DNA of 55,464 nucleotides from Paramecium octaurelia. Its lineage: Eukaryota; Ciliophora; Oligohymenophorea; Peniculida; Parameciidae. The position numbers and the translations under genes were made by a program. The notes beneath the pieces were generated by a model. That model was not told the DNA's origin. It saw only the letters and a program-made list of their open reading frames with translations, and ran no database searches. Positions 49,613 through 55,464 of this stretch are shown piece by piece. Each line of letters begins with the position of its first letter. The first letter of the stretch is position 1. The stretch covers positions 4,813 to 60,276 of the forward strand of contig CAJJDP010000175.1 of assembly GCA_905182995.1 (NCBI GenBank), read 5' to 3'.

Positions 49613-50626
49613 TCATTCTGTCTCCTGATATTTTCTTATTTGAATCTCTTTTGACTTAGCATCCCATGTGATAAAATACTCTCCATCTTCACTCAAAGTT
49701 CCAATAATCAAACCTTTATAGAATTTTAAACAATTGAAAAAAATATATTAATTTTTCCCTTTGAATTGATCATTTATTCTTAATAAACTTACCATATAAC
49801 CATTTTTGACTAATAAAATTTCTTTATTTGAATTATAAATGGATGGAAAATAGTAGTGGCATATTTATCCTCCTCCTGCCACCATAATTTCTTTTGATTT
49901 GGTGTAAATTTAATCTTCGTCAGGAGTATAAATGTGCAAATGATCTGTTCCATTATTATACCCTTTATAATAAGAAATAGGCTGAAAAGCAATTGCATTA
50001 TCGTTAATAAAACAAATTCGATATCCAAATTCATTAGATGTTATAGTTTATCGAACTTACCAAAAGGGATGATGGCTATTACTTTTTTCAATTATCAAAA
50101 TTAATTTATCCTTTCCACAAGATACTATTCTATTTCCTTCTTTATTTATTGCCAATCCAAATACTGAATCTTTATGATCAGTTATTTTTTAATTGTTCAA
50201 CTGTTGTTCATAATTGAACCAAAATTGTATTGTGGCGTCAGATGAACCACTAACAATAAGAAACTCACTAGGATGAAGAGCTAAGCATTAGATCATTTTA
50301 GCATGGCCTGAAATTTTCTATATGTATTTTTGATTTGAAATTAGGGAAAGTGGCCAAATTATCACCGACTATGACCCTGACACAAAATTTGAATTATAAT
50401 TAAAGAAATTTAGAGTTGAAACGTCTTTCTTATGCTTTATTATTGTAGCCAACTTTTTGAGCTGTCCATTCTTAAAGAATATCACTAAAATTTTTGAATC
50501 AGAAGTAACTATTACAAATTTGTTTTGCTTATTTATTGCTATTGCCTGGCAATTTATATTTTTTTTGATCTAATTTGAAGGCTAAAGCTCATAAGAAAAT
50601 TATTTTAATTATGGCTAAGTTTCCAT
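49613..50626 (-). CDS. WD40-repeat protein, intact and intronless
   Basis: ATG 50626 to TGA 49613-49615, 1014 nt, 337 residues, one exon, TAA/TAG as Gln. It starts METQPQLKQFSYELQPSN. WD40 units are recognisable at KHKKDVSTLNFFNYNSNFVS (GSQSVIIW), GHAKMIQCLALHPSEFLIVS (GSSDATIQFW) and DHKDSVFGLAINKEGNRIVS (CGKDKLILII), with more divergent blades after, and a last blade SEDGEYFITWDAKSKEIQIR. That suits a single seven-bladed propeller acting as a protein-binding scaffold; no further domain or partner is evident. The start is the first in-frame ATG and is followed at once by coherent sequence. Neighbour 51009-51463 diverges from it. This is the cleanest gene in the window. Confidence 0.85.
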
Positions 50627-51008
50627 TTACACCTAACAATATAAAATATTAAATTAAAACTTTACAGTAAGTATTTCATTTGGGATTTCAGATTACCAAC
50701 TTTAAGATAGTCTTTTATATTTCATAACAAAGCAATCAAAGAAGACATATTCTTAATTAAATAATGTCAAACCTAAATGTAACAAAATCATTAGGTATTT
50801 CTTAGAAAAAGAAACTTAAAAAAATTGGCTCCAGATTCTGTAGAATAACTTTAAAAGTAGCTAACATCAAATTATACTTATGTAAAAAAGGGGTAACCTC
50901 TAAATTTGAACTCAGTTGATTATATTTATTGCTTTTCTTTCGACCCTGGACTTGAGAAATAAATATATGCTTTTGTTTATTGTTAAAATTTATTTTTAAA
51001 AATTGAAT
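50627..51008. other. Divergent spacer between WD40 gene and next plus-strand gene
   Basis: About 380 AT-rich bases between two divergent starts, expected to hold both promoters. No gene or named motif was seen. Confidence 0.35.
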
Positions 51009-51463
51009 ATGCCAAACTTTGTTTATTTTGATAGTGAGTAGAATCTATTTATGCACACGTAAAGTTTGTCACTTCATATGGCAAGCTGAATTTTCAGGCT
51101 AAAGCAATTAATTTTTAAATAACGACACAAACATTAAATCTTTAGTTCATTTTTCATGTAAAATAAGAAATGATGACTTTTTTAGCCTTTGATGGTGATT
51201 TAATTTCTGTTTTTGAAAGGGAGCGATATCATTAAATATAATCGAAAAGAAATAGCATTTCGAATCACAACATCAGATCTATCAGAATGATATCCATTTG
51301 TAAACTATCAACATAATTACTGACTAATCCAGTTAAATTTTTGGCTGTTGCAGATCCACTTAAGAATCTTCTCAACATGGAATACCAAACAAAAGAATCC
51401 ACCATCTATATCTCTTCGGATTATAACCTTTTTAATTTCTACTTATATTTTTCTATATATTGA
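51009..51463 (+). CDS. Short gene, unidentified
   Basis: ATG 51009 reads MPNFVYFDSEQNLFMHT. One frame change (missed intron or one-base shift near 51035) leads into a continuous frame with SYGKLNFQAKAINFQITTQT, then MMTFLAFDGDLISVFERERY and NPVKFLAVADPLKNLLNMEY, ending at TGA 51461-51463. The part from ATG 51170 alone is a clean 97-residue frame. Composition is that of a normal soluble protein; no family was recognised. Confidence 0.4.
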
Positions 51464-54400
51464 ATTAAATGAATATCCTATAACCATTTTAACAATATAA
51501 ATGATAACTATTGATAATCTTGAGATATTATTTTCTCATAAACCCTTTGCCATAAAAATATTACATAATTAATCTCTTAACTAATAGTGTAACTATGAAA
51601 AAATAGTAAAAACGATTTTAATCCCAGTAGTATTTATTATTCAGCAGCATCAAATGATACATTCTAATTATAAAAAAAGGACGAAGTCTAAGATTATGCT
51701 ATAAAATTAAATAAAGTAATTGGATACTTTTTGTTTGAATTTGATTCAAAATTATTAAGCATCTTTAAATCTATCCTGATTTTAATATAATCAAGACATA
51801 TTTATCTAAAATATTCTTGAAATAAATTTTTGATGTTCAGATATAGAAAATTGTTGTTCCTTTACAGTTAAAATAGTCTAAAAGATATGGACTTTCTAAA
51901 GTGCGAAATTAAAGTATTCTAATAATCTTAAATCTATTCATTTAAATATAATTAGTAATTAAGAGAATATTACTATGGTATTTACTATTAAATAATCACA
52001 TGATATTTATACCTTCACAATTATAATAATTATTATTTAAGTTACTTTGTTCTAAGCATTCCGAATATATTCATTTTCATTAAATTCAAAAACAATATTT
52101 ATCAAAATTGAAGTTATTGTTATTTTGTAAGTAAATTACAGTTATAACTTTGCTATAATAGTAATATGAATTTTTTTGGGGTTTTTTCGAAATTGTAAAT
52201 CATATGTTTTAAATTTTCTTCATAATCATTGATAGAATTAATTTTTAAATTACACGGCATCTGCTATGAGGGATTAATGTAAATGTATACTCTGATTAAA
52301 ATATTAAATTTAATTCTAATAATCTCTACATATTTGTATTTTTTATGTTATGACAGAAACCCATCTGAACAGTTTTTTTGTAGTGAAAAATAATTTTCCT
52401 GATAAAAGGCTTTCACTTAAGAGCACTCAGAAAATGATTCTGAAATTTCCTTTTGTGATTTTAAATTAATGGTATCATTTATCTTGATCTCTACTGAAAA
52501 AGTTTCTGGTATTGAAATAACTCAAATAACTATTTATTTGAAATGTTTTTTGATTCTATTTTTTAATGAAAAAATATAGCTTTATCTATTTTATTTAATT
52601 CCAATAATTGTAATAATTTTATGAAATAAAATTTGGTGGTTTTTTTTCTGAATTAATGAATTTGATAAACCAATTATTCAATTATTATCATTCTTATAAC
52701 TATAGGAAAAGAGCTTTAATTCCTTCTTTTTAAATTATCCCTTCTCTCTTCCAATCAAACTTTCATTTTTATTTTCTGTACTATTTTTTTATTCTAATTT
52801 GAGTTAGAAAATTGATTAAAATTATTATAATCCTAGAAGACAAATATGGAAGGCTACTTTTTTTTTATTGAATATTGATTTTGAAATAAATATAAAGTTT
52901 GTGTCAATAAGAGTTTGATTTATATGATTCCTGCTTATTACTCAAAATAAATGTGAATTATCTGCTTTTTTCATTCTTTACAATTATTTAGGATCAAAAG
53001 AATGCAGTTTTTGTAGGACTAAAATTCAATTATCAAGCTTATAAATAATCCATTAAACAGAACATCAATTATATTTTTTTAACTATTAATCTAATAACCA
53101 AATTTGTATTTCTAACTTAGATGTTGAAAAATATTACAAATGCGAAATTTTTGCTGAATATCATTATAATTGTATTTAAAAAAGTTGAAATGATAATGGG
53201 TTTGGTTTAAAACTCATTTAGCGATTATTAGTAAAAGCAAAATTATATTTTTGATATAATCCTTTAGTGTTNGTTAAAATAGTCTAAAAGATATGGACTT
53301 TCTAAAGTGCGAAATTAAAGTATTCTAATAATCTTAAATCTATTCATTTAAATATAATTAGTAATTAAGAGAATATTACTATGGTATTTACTATTAAATA
53401 ATCACATGATATTTATACCTTCACAATTATAATAATTATTATTTAAGTTACTTTGTTCTAAGCATTCCGAATATATTCATTTTCATTAAATTCAAAAACA
53501 ATATTTATCAAAATTGAAGTTATTGTTATTTTGTAAGTAAATTACAGTTATAACTTTGCTATAATAGTAATATGAATTTTTTTGGGGTTTTTTCGAAATT
53601 GTAAATCATATGTTTTAAATTTTCTTCATAATCATTGATAGAATTAATTTTTAAATTACACGGCATCTGCTATGAGGGATTAATGTAAATGTATACTCTG
53701 ATTAAAATATTAAATTTAATTCTAATAATCTCTACATATTTGTATTTTTTATGTTATGACAGAAACCCATCTGAACAGTTTTTTTGTAGTGAAAAATAAT
53801 TTTCCTGATAAAAGGCTTTCACTTAAGAGCACTCAGAAAATGATTCTGAAATTTCCTTTTGTGATTTTAAATTAATGGTATCATTTATCTTGATCTCTAC
53901 TGAAAAAGTTTCTGGTATTGAAATAACTCAAATAACTATTTATTTGAAATGTTTTTTGATTCTATTTTTTAATGAAAAAATATAGCTTTATCTATTTTAT
54001 TTAATTCCAATAATTGTAATAATTTTATGAAATAAAATTTGGTGGTTTTTTTTCTGAATTAATGAATTTGATAAACCAATTATTCAATTATTATCATTCT
54101 TATAACTATAGGAAAAGAGCTTTAATTCCTTCTTTTTAAATTATCCCTTCTCTCTTCCAATCAAACTTTCATTTTTATTTTCTGTACTATTTTTTTATTC
54201 TAATTTGAGTTAGAAAATTGATTAAAATTATTATAATCCTAGAAGACAAATATGGAAGGCTACTTTTTTTTTATTGAATATTGATTTTGAAATAAATATA
54301 AAGTTTGTGTCAATAAGAGTTTGATTTATATGATTCCTGCTTATTACTCAAAATAAATGTGAATTATCTGCTTTTTTCATTCTTTACAATTATTTAGGAT

Positions 54401-54949
54401 CAAAAGAATGCAGTTTTTGTAGGACTAAAATTCAATTATCAAGCTTATAAATAATCCATTAAACAGAACATCAATTATATTTTTTTAACTATTAATCTAA
54501 TAACCAAATTTGTATTTCTAACTTAGATGTTGAAAAATATTACAAATGCGAAATTTTTGCTGAATATCATTATAATTGTATTTAAAAAAGTTGAAATGAT
54601 AATGGGTTTGGTTTAAAACTCATTTAGCGATTATTAGTAAAAGCAAAATTATATTTTTGATATAATCCTTTAGTGTTTAAAGAAAAATTGAATTATTAAA
54701 AAATATTTTACTAGTGATTTTGAAGATCAATTTCGGCCTGCCTTCTTTTATATTACACTAGCTCAAGGAATTCGTAAAATAATATTCATAAAAAACTACT
54801 TAATCATTAAAACAATTATTTTGAAAATATTGATTAATATAAAAGTGAGATCAAATAATTGTCACAGTTATTTAAGTAGAATGACTTAGAGATCCCATCG
54901 AGTGATCTATCGACCTTGAGCATAAAATATTTAATTATAATGGCATGAA
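51464..54949. other. AT-rich region, mostly without supported genes, with one coding-like stretch
   Basis: Mostly very AT-rich. Near 52920-53188 (and again in the second contig copy) a plus-strand frame reads GSKECSFCRTKIQLSSLQII and ISNLDVEKYYKCEIFAEYHY before TGA 53186-53188, with a possible intron acceptor just before it. About 54720-54915 reads DFEDQFRPAFFYITLAQGIR and may be an upstream exon of the right-edge gene. Neither is certain. Confidence 0.3.
51867..54677. repeat. Contig overlap: 51867-53271 repeated at 53273-54677
   Basis: A single n at 53272 separates two 1405-base copies of equal length. Unique sequence resumes at 54678. Interpreted as unmerged contigs. Confidence 0.9.
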
Positions 54950-55234
54950 ATGCATTTTTGTTACAGATTTAATTTTCTAAAAAGTCTAGTAGATCCAAAA
55001 TTAAAGAGAGGAAAATTTAAAAAATTTGATAGATTGGAGTCATCATATTCAATAAGCACTGATAGATTAAATTTAACCAAATTACAACTAGTAATATCAA
55101 GTTTTTTTAGAAATTGCATAAATTTTCCAAATAACTATCCTTTGGATAATAATAAACTCAAGTAAAATAATCGTTATGTTAAAAATTCAAATATTCAAGG
55201 TAAGAAGACCCTGATATCTGGTGATACATATTGA
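54950..55234 (+). CDS. Unidentified gene at right edge, probably continuing past the window
   Basis: From ATG 54950 the frame reads MHFCYRFNFLKSLVDPKLKR, then RLESSYSISTDRLNLTKLQL and NNKLKQNNRYVKNSNIQGKK, reaching TGA 55232-55234. The same frame then continues without another TGA to about the window end (ITYMKNYPINLFPVNQIIEQ, then ELLIILVEHSRFMCCVIG). The TGA may therefore be a premature stop, a misread TGG, or sit in an undetected intron. A possible acceptor (TTACAG) lies at 54961-54966, so the true exon may start there and join the stretch at 54720-54915. No family was recognised. Confidence 0.4.
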
Positions 55235-55464
55235 ATAACTTACATGAAAAATTATCCAATTAATTTATTTCCAGTGAATTAGATAATTGAATAAGAATTA
55301 CTAATAATATTAGTAGAACACTCTAGATTCATGTGTTGTGTAATAGGTATTTTGATCAAAGGTATAATTTAATTATTTATAACACTTCTCAAATCCAAAA
55401 GTTTATAAACATTATTAATAAACTAAAAAAGCATATTCATTTTTACAATCCTGATCGAATTTTA

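Noticed and set aside
1..55464. CRISPR arrays, bacterial operons or ribosome binding sites
   Set aside because: No short regularly spaced repeats and no prokaryotic gene organisation; short introns and the reassigned code point to a ciliate.

Overview
The window is AT-rich eukaryotic DNA that reads as a ciliate of the Paramecium type. Long frames are open only if TAA and TAG are sense codons (glutamine) and TGA is the sole stop. Introns are about 21-35 nt, start GT and end AG. The families present (long WD40 proteins, cysteine-rich membrane proteins with DUF4215-like motifs, B-box/TPR proteins) are typical of Paramecium. Under the standard code nearly every gene here would look broken.

Layout: the C-terminal end of an importin-alpha-like gene (21-387, +); an unidentified secreted-looking gene (about 986-2319, +) with a second coding-like block to 4663; a large cysteine-rich multi-pass membrane protein (5405-9472, -); an unidentified multi-exon gene (12254-15683, +); a 14-15 repeat WD40 protein (16236-19095, -); a poorly resolved coding-like zone (21.5-29.2 kb, +); a decayed B-box/TPR gene (30742-32334, +) and a small spliced gene (32396-33157, +); a short gene (33431-33743, -); a second cysteine-rich membrane protein paralogous to the first (34245-39985, +); a large orphan protein with one C-terminal membrane span (40268-45498, +); a small gene (45811-46341, -); a tRNA-like gene (46530-46601, +); a multi-exon gene (46994-49409, -); an intact intronless WD40 gene (49613-50626, -); and fragments of genes on the right (51009-51463 and from 54950, +).

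The sequence is a scaffold with ten joins: nine marked by a single n and one by 16 n. At every join about 1.2-2.3 kb before the gap is repeated after it. These are almost certainly overlapping, unmerged contigs (often different haplotypes), not tandem duplications; the non-redundant length is about 40.6 kb. Gene models must skip one copy at each join, and two genes (34245-39985 and 40268-45498) recover one continuous frame only when this is done.

The most interesting signals come from comparing the overlapping copies. One pair differs by a precise 28-bp TA-bounded insertion, and another by about 174 bp bounded by TA with short inverted repeats. Both look like internal eliminated sequences (IES), the germline elements removed during Paramecium macronuclear development. 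The two cysteine-rich membrane proteins share three intron positions, and the TPR gene has one intron per repeat unit. Several genes carry single-base frameshifts or an in-frame TGA. I did not recognise a complete new system; the unidentified genes are described from what the sequence shows.
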